The position numbers and the translations under genes are program-made. A DNA stretch of 9,639 nt from JAJPJX01 sp964568355 (GTDB lineage Bacteria; Acidobacteriota; Terriglobia; Bryobacterales; Bryobacteraceae), in the NCBI GenBank assembly GCA_964568355.1, contig CAZMRK010000041.1:1-9639 (forward strand), written 5' to 3'. Below the pieces are notes generated by a model, which saw only the letters and a list, made by a program, of their open reading frames with translations, did not search any database and was not told the origin of the DNA. Each line of letters opens with the position of its first letter. Positions within the stretch are counted from its first letter, which is position 1. Positions 1 to 6,053 of this stretch are shown piece after piece.

Positions 1-143
1 TTCCCGGATTCGATCTGTTCGTCCCAGCCTATATCGTCCCGGGGAAGTTCCAGTTCGCGGAGGATCGAACGCAAAAGGGCCTTGGTACTGTCGTATAGCA
101 TGAGTACGCCTCGATAGTGGCGAACCTGTGGCTTCCAGTCCAT
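1..143 (-). CDS. Possible N-terminal fragment of an unrecognised protein, cut by the window edge
   Basis: Reading the minus strand from the ATG at 143-141 gives 47 open codons that run off the left edge. An in-frame TGA lies nine codons upstream of this ATG. The peptide starts MDWKPQVRHYRG and continues into a charged, helix-like stretch (KALLRSILRELELPRDD). An alternative start is the ATG at 101-99, which has a better ribosome-binding site (GAGG, seven bases upstream); the ATG at 143 has only a weak one. G/C at third codon positions is moderate and less biased than in the operon to the right. I recognise no family. If real, the gene is transcribed divergently from nirB and shares the intergenic region with it. 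The fragment is too short to exclude a chance open frame. Confidence 0.4.
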   Translation of the reverse strand, partial: MDWKPQVRHYRGVLMLYDSTKALLRSILRELELPRDDIGWDEQIESG

Positions 144-231
144 GATATCAGATCCGAAACGGTGGAATTTTCAGCAGAAGTCCGCGTACCACATAAATAT
201 CGCCTCACGATAGAAAAAGATTTTGGCGGCG

Positions 232-246
232 ATTCAAATTTTGAAT
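232..246. promoter_or_regulatory. Perfect 15-base A/T palindrome, possible operator
   Basis: ATTCAAA-T-TTTGAAT is a perfect inverted repeat with 7-base arms around one central base, in the A/T-rich part of the intergenic region. It resembles a dimeric regulator site but does not match the FNR consensus (TTGAT-N4-ATCAA) or an NtrC box that I know. It sits between the two divergent genes, so it could serve either. Function is inferred only from symmetry and position. Confidence 0.3.
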
Positions 247-317
247 TTGCCTGAAATTCGGGTCTGCCTTACGCTAGGAACACCGTGGATTCAATGGCGA
301 ATGCACGGAAGGCAGGG

Positions 318-333
318 ACCAAGGCGTCCTGGT
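318..333. promoter_or_regulatory. Imperfect dyad ACCA...TGGT, possible activator site
   Basis: ACCAAGGCGTCCTGGT pairs with its own reverse complement at 6 of 8 positions in strict base pairing, plus or minus a central G-T. Its centre lies about 95 bases upstream of the start point predicted from the candidate sigma-54 element. That is a plausible distance for an enhancer-type activator. It does not fit the classical NtrC consensus (TGCACC-N4-TGGTGCA) because the half-sites are too far apart and the outer bases differ. Weak evidence. Confidence 0.15.
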
Positions 334-344
334 TTCATGTGGAA

Positions 345-354
345 TTCACGTGAA
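345..354. promoter_or_regulatory. Perfect 10-base palindrome TTCACGTGAA
   Basis: TTCACGTGAA is fully self-complementary and lies about 40 bases upstream of the candidate -24 element of the nirB promoter. Symmetry and location suggest a regulator site, but a 10-base palindrome can occur by chance and I cannot assign a regulator. Confidence 0.2.
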
Positions 355-394
355 GTAGGACGGCCGCGGTCCGGTCCACGATCTCCTCTCTCCC

Positions 395-410
395 TGGCAC
401 TCTAGCCGCG
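395..410 (+). promoter_or_regulatory. Candidate sigma-54 (-24/-12) promoter for nirB
   Basis: TGGCACTCTAGCCGCG has a perfect TGGCAC -24 block. The invariant GG (396-397) and GC (408-409) are separated by exactly ten bases, as sigma-54 promoters require. The -12 block is CCGC rather than TTGC, so the match is partial (the invariant bases plus most of the -24 block). Initiation would fall near 420, giving a leader of about 130 bases before the nirB start. Sigma-54 control fits the known nitrogen-limitation regulation of assimilatory nitrate genes in many bacteria, but no regulator gene is in the window. Confidence 0.35.
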
Positions 411-513
411 AAGTCCGCTCCCTCACGATTGTGGTTCGGCAGACGATGGGACCGGCAGCGCCCCTCGAACGGCCAGCTTCCACAGAAACCGTCCGTTTAT
501 CCTTTGCATTTCC

Positions 514-535
514 ACCCCGGTGCGTTCACCCGGGT
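514..535 (+). promoter_or_regulatory. Leader hairpin with six-base loop just before the nirB ribosome-binding site
   Basis: The arms ACCCCGGT (514-521) and ACCCGGGT (528-535) pair at seven of eight positions, with one C-C mismatch, around the loop GCGTTC. The hairpin ends five bases before the Shine-Dalgarno run at 541. Six-base-loop hairpins in nitrate-operon leaders are targets of ANTAR antiterminators such as NasR. Those loops carry A at position 1 and G at position 4, which this one lacks, and no paired second hairpin or terminator was seen. It may modulate translation or be incidental. Confidence 0.25.
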
Positions 536-540
536 ACTCA

Positions 541-546
541 GAGGAG
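541..546 (+). promoter_or_regulatory. Shine-Dalgarno site fixing the nirB start at 554
   Basis: GAGGAG lies seven bases before the ATG at 554. The same frame is open further upstream to a GTG at 431, but those 41 codons give a proline/arginine-rich stretch unlike any NirB N-terminus. The dinucleotide-binding motif begins right after the 554 start, as in known NirB proteins. Confidence 0.7.
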
Positions 547-553
547 CCGATTC

Positions 554-2959
554 ATGGAAGAACTGGTCGTAGTGGGCAACGGCATGGCGGGGGTGGCCTG
601 CGTGGAGCAGATTCTCAAGCACGCACCCCAATTCCGGATCACGATTTTTGGCGATGAGACGCATGTCAATTACAACCGCATCCAGCTTTCGTCGGTCCTG
701 GCGGGGGAAAAGACCGCGGAAGAAATCACGCTGAACGGGCTGGAGTGGTATCAACAGCATGGCATTTCGCTGCGGCTGGGCGTGCGCATCGTGGACATCG
801 ATCCGATGCTGCAGACGGTGACCGGCGATGACGGGAGCGTGACTTCGTTCGACAAGCTGCTGCTGGCCACCGGAAGCACTCCGTTTCTCCCGCCGATCGA
901 CGGCCTGGACAAGGAAGGCGTCTTCACCTTCCGCAACCTGGACGACACGCGGGCGCTGCTCCAACGGGCGGGTCCGGGATCGAGGGCGGTGGTCATCGGC
1001 GGCGGGCTGCTGGGGTTGGAGGCCGCGCGCGGCTTGCAGGTGCAGGGCTGCGAGGTGACCGTGGTGCATCTGCTGGATACGCTCATGAACCTGCAGCTCG
1101 ACTCGACCGGCGGACGCTATCTGCAGGCGAAGATGGAGCAACTCGGGGTGCGGGTGCTGCTCAGCCGGATCACGACCCGGGTGCTCGGCGAACATGGGGC
1201 CGAGGGACTGGAGTTTCGCGGCGGCGAGCAGATTCCGGCCGATCTGGTGGTGGTGGCGGCGGGGATCCGTCCCAACGCCTGGCTGGGCAAGAAGGCCGGG
1301 CTGAAGGTCAATCGCGGGATCGTCGTAAACGATTACCTGGAGACCTCGCACCCGCGGATTTTCGCCGTGGGCGAGTGCGTGGAGCATCGCGGCGTGGTGT
1401 ACGGCCTGGTGGCGCCGCTGATCGAGCAGGGCAAGGTCCTGGCGGCTACGATCACCGGCAACAAAGGGCCGCAGTTCGCCGGCGCGGCCCCCGCGGCCAA
1501 GCTCAAGATCATGGGCGTGGATGTCTTTTCGGCCGGGCGCGTGATGGAAGGCGATGGTGTCGAGGCGGTGCGCTATGAAGATCCGGCCATGGGCATCTAC
1601 AAGAAGCTGCTGTATCAGGATCGCAAACTGGCCGGAGTGGTGCTGGTGGGCGATACGACCGACAGCCATCGCTATGCCGAATGGCTGCGCACCGGCGCCG
1701 ATCTCAGCAGCAAGCGGCGGAACCTGCTTTTTCCCGAACCGGCGGCCGACGGCGGGCTCGACATCGCCCAGATGGCCGACAGCGAGACGGTTTGCGGCTG
1801 CATGGGTGTCACGAAGGGAACGATAATCGCGGCCATTCACGAGAAAGGCCTGAATACGCTGGCGCAATTGAAGGAGCATACGCGAGCCTCCACCAGTTGC
1901 GGCAGTTGCACCGGCCTCTGCCAGAAACTGCTGCGCGCCGTGGCGCCCGATTTCGCGGAAGACCGGAAGAAAGTGCTATGCGGCTGCGTACCTTTTTCGC
2001 AGGAAAGCCTGCGGGAGATCATCCGCACGCAAAAGCTGCGCTCGGTGCAGGAGGTGCTGGAGATTTACGGCAACGGCGCCGGATGCGAGGTCTGCAAGCC
2101 GGCGTTGAGTTACCTGGTGGACATGGTGTGGTGCGGCGATCACGAGGAAGACCGCTCGGCGCGCTTCATCAACGACCGGGTGCATGCCAATATCCAGCGC
2201 GACGGGACATTTTCGGTGGTGCCGCGGATGCGCGGCGGAGTGACTACGCCGGCGGAACTGCGGCGCATCGCGGAGGTCGCGGAAAAGTATCACGTTCCGA
2301 TGGTGAAGGTCACCGGCAGCCAGCGGCTGGATCTGCTGGGAGTGAAGAAGGCCGACCTGCCGCGGATCTGGGCGGACCTGGGGATGCCTTCCGGCCAGGC
2401 CTATACCAAGGGCGTGCGCATGGTGAAGACCTGCGTGGGAACCGAGTTCTGCCGTTTCGGGACGCAGGACGCGATCCACACGGGCATCGAGCTGGAGCGC
2501 AGCCTGGAGAATCTCTACACGCCGCACAAGGTGAAGATGGGCGTGGTGGGCTGCCCGCGTAATTGCGCCGAAGCCACGGTGAAGGATATCGGGCTGGTGG
2601 GCCAGGAGGGTAGCTGGCAGGTGGTGGTGGGAGGCGCAGCAGGCAAAACGGTGCGCAAGGCGGACCTGCTGATCACCGTCGCCACTACGGCGGAGGCGCT
2701 GGAGGCAGCCCGGCTCTTCTTCCAGTACTACCGGGAGCACGCGAACTACCTGGAGCGTACCTATGACTTCGTGGAGCGGATCGGGATCGAGAAGATCCGC
2801 AAGGAGACGGTGTATGCGCCGGAGGCGATGCAACAGGCGCTGCTGGCGCGGCTGGCCAAGGCCAAGTCGCTTTCGAAAGATGCCTGGCTGGAGCGCGAAG
2901 AGCCCGCACGGCCCACGCAGTTCGTGCAGATCCAGGCGATGGAGGAGGCCCTGGTATGA
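554..2959 (+). CDS. nirB: Assimilatory NAD(P)H nitrite reductase, large siroheme subunit
   Basis: Reduces nitrite to ammonium with six electrons from NAD(P)H in the cytoplasm; NirD is the partner. The protein has 801 residues, close to E. coli NirB. Seen in order: an FAD-binding motif GNGMAG (8-13) with a pyridine-nucleotide reductase fold to about 290, including a second glycine motif GGGLLGLEA; a first BFD-like [2Fe-2S] domain (Cys414, 416, 449, 452); a second BFD-like domain (Cys476, 478, 511, 514); a nitrite/sulfite reductase ferredoxin-like half-domain from about 550; and the siroheme/[4Fe-4S] ligands Cys627-x5-Cys633 (TCVGTEFC) and Cys667-x3-Cys671 (GCPRNC). All redox centres appear intact. 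It is the first gene of the operon and overlaps nirD by four bases (ATGA). The start at 554 is chosen for its Shine-Dalgarno site and alignment to the family. Neighbouring nitrate genes favour the assimilatory role (nasB/nasD is an equivalent name). Confidence 0.95.
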   Translation: MEELVVVGNGMAGVACVEQILKHAPQFRITIFGDETHVNYNRIQLSSVLAGEKTAEEITLNGLEWYQQHGISLRLGVRIVDIDPMLQTVTGDDGSVTSFDKLLLATGSTPFLPPIDGLDKEGVFTFRNLDDTRALLQRAGPGSRAVVIGGGLLGLEAARGLQVQGCEVTVVHLLDTLMNLQLDSTGGRYLQAKMEQLGVRVLLSRITTRVLGEHGAEGLEFRGGEQIPADLVVVAAGIRPNAWLGKKAGLKVNRGIVVNDYLETSHPRIFAVGECVEHRGVVYGLVAPLIEQGKVLAATITGNKGPQFAGAAPAAKLKIMGVDVFSAGRVMEGDGVEAVRYEDPAMGIYKKLLYQDRKLAGVVLVGDTTDSHRYAEWLRTGADLSSKRRNLLFPEPAADGGLDIAQMADSETVCGCMGVTKGTIIAAIHEKGLNTLAQLKEHTRASTSCGSCTGLCQKLLRAVAPDFAEDRKKVLCGCVPFSQESLREIIRTQKLRSVQEVLEIYGNGAGCEVCKPALSYLVDMVWCGDHEEDRSARFINDRVHANIQRDGTFSVVPRMRGGVTTPAELRRIAEVAEKYHVPMVKVTGSQRLDLLGVKKADLPRIWADLGMPSGQAYTKGVRMVKTCVGTEFCRFGTQDAIHTGIELERSLENLYTPHKVKMGVVGCPRNCAEATVKDIGLVGQEGSWQVVVGGAAGKTVRKADLLITVATTAEALEAARLFFQYYREHANYLERTYDFVERIGIEKIRKETVYAPEAMQQALLARLAKAKSLSKDAWLEREEPARPTQFVQIQAMEEALV

Positions 2960-3288
2960 ACTGGGTACGCATCACGATTCCGGAGAATATTCCGCTGCGC
3001 GAGGGGCGCGCGGTGTTGGTGGGAGGGCAGGAGATCGCGCTGTTCAACCTGGGCGATCGCTTCCTGGCGGTAGACAATCGCTGCCCGCACAAGGGCGGGC
3101 CGCTGGCGGACGGCATCGTTTCCGGCAACGCGGTGGTATGCCCGCTGCACAACTGGAGAATTTGCCTGGAGAGCGGCGCGGTCGAAAGGCCGGCCAGCGA
3201 GGCGTGCGGCATCGAGACGTATCCCACGCGGGTGGAGGACGGATTGGTCTGGGTGGAGCTTTCCGGCGAGCGGGAGGAGGCAGCATGA
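2956..3288 (+). CDS. nirD: Nitrite reductase small subunit, Rieske type
   Basis: Small partner of NirB in the cytoplasmic nitrite reductase. The 110-residue protein is one Rieske-type domain with the complete ligand set Cys43-x-His45 and Cys62-x2-His65 (CPHKGGPLADG and CPLHNW). It should therefore hold a real [2Fe-2S] cluster, unlike NirD proteins such as that of E. coli that have lost these residues. The length matches stand-alone NirD. The start overlaps the nirB stop (ATGA). A strong GGAGGAGG site at 2941-2948 sits seven bases upstream, so the two subunits are probably made in step. Other small Rieske ferredoxins look alike; position after nirB makes NirD by far the likeliest identity. Confidence 0.9.
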   Translation: MNWVRITIPENIPLREGRAVLVGGQEIALFNLGDRFLAVDNRCPHKGGPLADGIVSGNAVVCPLHNWRICLESGAVERPASEACGIETYPTRVEDGLVWVELSGEREEAA

Positions 3289-4535
3289 GTTTCCGCGGAT
3301 TTCGCAAAGCCGGACACCCGCCGACACTCGCGGCAGCGTTTCTCTATTTCGACGTCAGCTTCATGATCTGGGTGCTGCTGGGGCCGCTGGGTCCGTTCCT
3401 GGGCGATGCGCTGAAACTGACGGCCACGCAAAAGGGCCTGCTGACGGCAGTACCGCTGCTGGGGGGATCGCTGTTCCGGCCCGTGCTGGGCACCTTGGCC
3501 GATCGTATCGGCGGGCGGAAGACGGGACTGATCGGAATGGGGCTGACGCTGGTTCCCCTGCTGACAGGCTGGCGGTTCGCGCAATCGCTTCCGGAGTTCT
3601 ACGCTGTGGGGCTGCTGCTGGGAATCGCCGGCGCGAGCTTCGCCGTGGCCTTGCCGCTGGCCAGCGCCTGGTATCCGCCGGAGTACCAGGGGTTGGCGAT
3701 GGGCATCGCCGGCGCGGGAAATTCGGGCACGCTGCTGGCGACGCTGTTTGCGCCGCGCCTGGCGCAATCCCTGGGGTGGCGCAGTGTGTTTGGACTCGGA
3801 ATGATTCCGATAGCACTGGTCTGGCTGGCGTTCGCGCTGATGGCGCGCGATAATCCGGCGCGGCCCGCAGCCAAGAAATGGCGCGACTATACGGCCGTGC
3901 TGCGCGAGGCCGATGCCGGCTGGTTCTGCCTGCTCTACAGCATCACTTTCGGTGGATTCGTGGGCCTCACCAGCTTTCTGACGATCTTCTTCCGCGATCA
4001 GTATCACTTGAGCAAGGTCCAGGCAGGCGACCTGACCACCGTGGTGGTGCTGTCCGGCAGCTTTCTGCGGCCCGTGGGCGGATGGATCTCGGACCGGATC
4101 GGGGGATATCGCCTGCTGCTGGCTCTGCTCGGCGGTGTGAGTTGCTGTCTGGCGGGCGTGGGGACTCTGCCGGCGCTGCCGGTGGCGCTCCTGCTGCTGG
4201 TGCTGGCCATGGGCATGCTGGGGATGGGCAACGGCGCCGTGTTTCAAATGGTGCCGCTGCGATTTCCGGACCGCGTGGGCATCCTGACCGGAATCGTGGG
4301 GGCGGCCGGTGGCATGGGCGGATTCCTGCTGCCTTCGATGTTGGGCGCCGTCAAAGATCGCACCGGCGAGTACGGGCCGGGGCTGTTGGGGTGCGCCGGC
4401 GTGGTCTTCGCCGTGGCGGTGATCCTGCTGCGCCTGGGCATCTCCTGGCGCGAAACCTGGAGCCCCGGCGCGGTCGAACGGGTGGGCGTCTTCTCCTGCC
4501 GGGGACTGCTCAAGACAAGCGAAGAAGAAGCCTAG
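3285..4535 (+). CDS. narK: NarK/NasA-family nitrate/nitrite transporter (MFS)
   Basis: Inner-membrane major facilitator transporter of 416 residues, expected to import nitrate (or exchange it for nitrite). It has about twelve hydrophobic segments. Family marks include GSLFRPVLG with Arg65 in the second helix, the MFS loop LADRIGGRK, the nitrate-signature region GIAGASFAV...YQGLAMGIAGAGNSG, a second copy MGNGAVFQMVPLRF...GAAGGMGGF, and Arg262 in SFLRPVGGWISDRIGG. Two membrane-buried arginines at these places bind the anion in characterised NarK proteins. The start ATG overlaps the nirD stop (ATGA) and follows a GGGAGGAGG run at 3272-3280. The last 30 residues form a polar tail. The open frame extends upstream across nirD, but that part is a shadow. 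Direction of transport and nitrate versus nitrite preference cannot be read from sequence; context argues for uptake. Confidence 0.92.
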   Translation: MSFRGFRKAGHPPTLAAAFLYFDVSFMIWVLLGPLGPFLGDALKLTATQKGLLTAVPLLGGSLFRPVLGTLADRIGGRKTGLIGMGLTLVPLLTGWRFAQSLPEFYAVGLLLGIAGASFAVALPLASAWYPPEYQGLAMGIAGAGNSGTLLATLFAPRLAQSLGWRSVFGLGMIPIALVWLAFALMARDNPARPAAKKWRDYTAVLREADAGWFCLLYSITFGGFVGLTSFLTIFFRDQYHLSKVQAGDLTTVVVLSGSFLRPVGGWISDRIGGYRLLLALLGGVSCCLAGVGTLPALPVALLLLVLAMGMLGMGNGAVFQMVPLRFPDRVGILTGIVGAAGGMGGFLLPSMLGAVKDRTGEYGPGLLGCAGVVFAVAVILLRLGISWRETWSPGAVERVGVFSCRGLLKTSEEEA

Positions 4536-4550
4536 AAGCGGTACGGAACC

Positions 4551-6053
4551 ATGTCGCTACCATTGGCGGAGATCGCCACCGAGAAGGGGACTCTGTACCT
4601 GCTGACGCCCCGGACAAGCGCGCCGCCCGCCGCCAGGGCGCGAATTCCTGCCGCGCCTCCCGGTCCCGGCGAACAGTATCGCTTTCACTTCGACATGACC
4701 AAGTGTATCGGCTGCAAGTGCTGCGAGGTAGCCTGCAACGAGCAGAACAACAATCCGGCCGGGATTCGCTGGCGCAGGGTGGGAGAGATCGAGAGCGGCT
4801 CGTACCCGTTCGCCGAGCGGCTGTACCTCTCGATGGGCTGCCATCACTGCCTGGAGCCTTCCTGCCTCAAGGGCTGCCCGGTGGATGCCTATCACAAAGA
4901 TCCGGTCAACGGCCTGGTGCTGCACAACGCGGAGATGTGCATCGGCTGCCAGTATTGCACCTGGAACTGCCCCTACGGCGTTCCACAATACAATCCCGAG
5001 CGCGGCGTAGTGGGCAAGTGCGACATGTGCCGCGGCCGGCTGGCAGAGGGGCGCGAGCCGGCCTGCGTGAACGCCTGCCCGGAAGGAGCGATCCGTATCG
5101 AGACGGTCAACGTGGCCGAATGGATCGGGCAGTATGCGACGGCGGCCAACGCTCCGGGGATGCCGGAAGCGGAACAGACCATCTCGACCACGCGGATCAC
5201 GCTGCCCGAGAACCTGCCCGCCGAGTTCGAGAAGGCCGATGGGCACGTGCTCCGGCTGGAAGATCCGCACTGGCCGCTGGTGGTGATGACCGTGCTCACC
5301 CAGCTTTCGGTAGGCGCGTTCCTGGCGCTCTGGCTGGCGGGAGCCGCGGCCCAGCGGCTGGCTTCGACGGCTGCTCTGGGCGTGGGGATGCTCTCGCTGG
5401 GAGCATCCACTTTTCACCTGGGGCGGCCGGCCTACGCCTATCGCGCGGTGAAGATGTGGCGGCGGTCGTGGCTGAGCCGCGAGGTCCTGCTGTTCGGGCT
5501 GTTCGCCGCCGCGGCCACAGCCTATGCGGGCGCAGGGTGGCTGGGATCAGCGGGAGCGGTGGCGTTGGGCGCCGTCACGGGTCTTGCGGGGCTGGCGGGC
5601 ATCACGGCCAGCGCCTGCATTTACCTGGTGCCGGCCCGTCCGGCCTGGAATCACTGGAATACGCCGGCCGAATTTTACCTGACCGGTCTGCTGCTGGGCC
5701 CGCTGTGTGTAGCTGCGATCTCTCCCGGGGTGCCGATGCTGGCGCCGCTGGCCTTGGCCGGCGGCTGCGGGCAACTGCTGAACCAGGGGCTCAAACTGCT
5801 CTGGCTGATGCGATCCGAGGAGACGGAGCTGCGGGCTTCGGCCCGGCTGATCTCGGGTGTGCTGGCGGGCCGGATGCTGCTGCGAATGGGTCTGCTTCTG
5901 GCCGGCGGGATTCTGTTGACGCTGTCCGGTCATACCCGCCTGGCCCTCGCCGCGGCAATGGCCGGCGAGTTGCTAGGCCGCTATCTGTTCTTCGTCAGCG
6001 TAACCCCAAAGAACATGGCGCGATCGTTTTTCGGACCGGAGCCGGCTGCGTGA
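4551..6053 (+). CDS. Fused DmsB-like iron-sulfur protein and DmsC-like membrane anchor
   Basis: Probable electron-transfer and quinol-oxidising subunit for the nitrate reductase encoded next. Of 500 residues, 1-40 are a Pro/Ala-rich extension. Residues 42-180 are a DmsB-type domain with sixteen cysteines in four [4Fe-4S] sets: 52/55/58/62, 97/100/105/109, 130/133/136/140 and 157/160/172/176. After a linker, residues 242-490 hold eight hydrophobic segments with DmsC-family marks: FHLGRP with His289 at the end of helix 2, SRE at 309-311, NHWNTPAEF before helix 5, and GELLGRYLFF in helix 8. E. coli makes DmsB and DmsC separately; here they are one chain. Basic residues cluster in the loops between helices 2-3, 4-5 and 6-7 and at the C-terminus, predicting both ends in the cytoplasm. 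The gene starts 15 bases after the narK stop with a weak ribosome-binding site, and overlaps the nitrate reductase start by four bases. The true quinol and direction of electron flow are inferred. Confidence 0.85.
   Translation: MSLPLAEIATEKGTLYLLTPRTSAPPAARARIPAAPPGPGEQYRFHFDMTKCIGCKCCEVACNEQNNNPAGIRWRRVGEIESGSYPFAERLYLSMGCHHCLEPSCLKGCPVDAYHKDPVNGLVLHNAEMCIGCQYCTWNCPYGVPQYNPERGVVGKCDMCRGRLAEGREPACVNACPEGAIRIETVNVAEWIGQYATAANAPGMPEAEQTISTTRITLPENLPAEFEKADGHVLRLEDPHWPLVVMTVLTQLSVGAFLALWLAGAAAQRLASTAALGVGMLSLGASTFHLGRPAYAYRAVKMWRRSWLSREVLLFGLFAAAATAYAGAGWLGSAGAVALGAVTGLAGLAGITASACIYLVPARPAWNHWNTPAEFYLTGLLLGPLCVAAISPGVPMLAPLALAGGCGQLLNQGLKLLWLMRSEETELRASARLISGVLAGRMLLRMGLLLAGGILLTLSGHTRLALAAAMAGELLGRYLFFVSVTPKNMARSFFGPEPAA

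Larger units (their letters stand above)
144..553. other. Intergenic regulatory region upstream of the nitrate-assimilation operon
   Basis: This 410-base stretch holds no convincing gene. A 60-codon frame at 223-405 has no ribosome-binding site and no family resemblance. The left part (about 170-260) is clearly more A/T-rich than the rest of the window, as expected of promoter and operator DNA. It contains a perfect A/T palindrome (232-246), an imperfect dyad (318-333), a palindrome TTCACGTGAA (345-354), a sigma-54-like element (395-410), a hairpin (514-535) and the nirB Shine-Dalgarno site (541-546). If the gene at the left edge is real, its promoter must also lie here. I found no convincing sigma-70 promoter on either strand. 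Confidence 0.6.

Noticed and set aside
223..405. Small plus-strand frame of 60 codons
   Set aside because: No ribosome-binding site, composition unlike a protein, and it crosses the candidate operators and sigma-54 element.
431..553. N-terminal extension of NirB from the GTG at 431
   Set aside because: The 41 codons give a Pro/Arg-rich stretch unlike NirB N-termini, and they overlap the hairpin and ribosome-binding site that serve the ATG at 554.
2763..3284. Upstream extension of the narK frame across the end of nirB and all of nirD
   Set aside because: Arg-rich and low complexity; the NarK-like sequence begins only after the ATG at 3285, which has a strong Shine-Dalgarno site and the usual ATGA overlap.
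2685..4247. Minus-strand open frame of 520 codons opposite nirB, nirD and narK
   Set aside because: Composition (Gln/His/Arg/Pro-rich) is typical of the reverse strand of G/C-rich genes; no motif, no ribosome-binding site recognised. The same holds for the minus-strand frames at 497-1879, 1976-2833, 4557-5417 and 5981-7444.
3878..6049. Very long open frame running into nasA (724 codons upstream of the GTG at 6050)
   Set aside because: It lies out of frame over narK and the DmsBC-like gene, both of which have clear family motifs; the translation is Arg/Gly/Pro-rich, as expected of a shadow frame in G/C-rich DNA.
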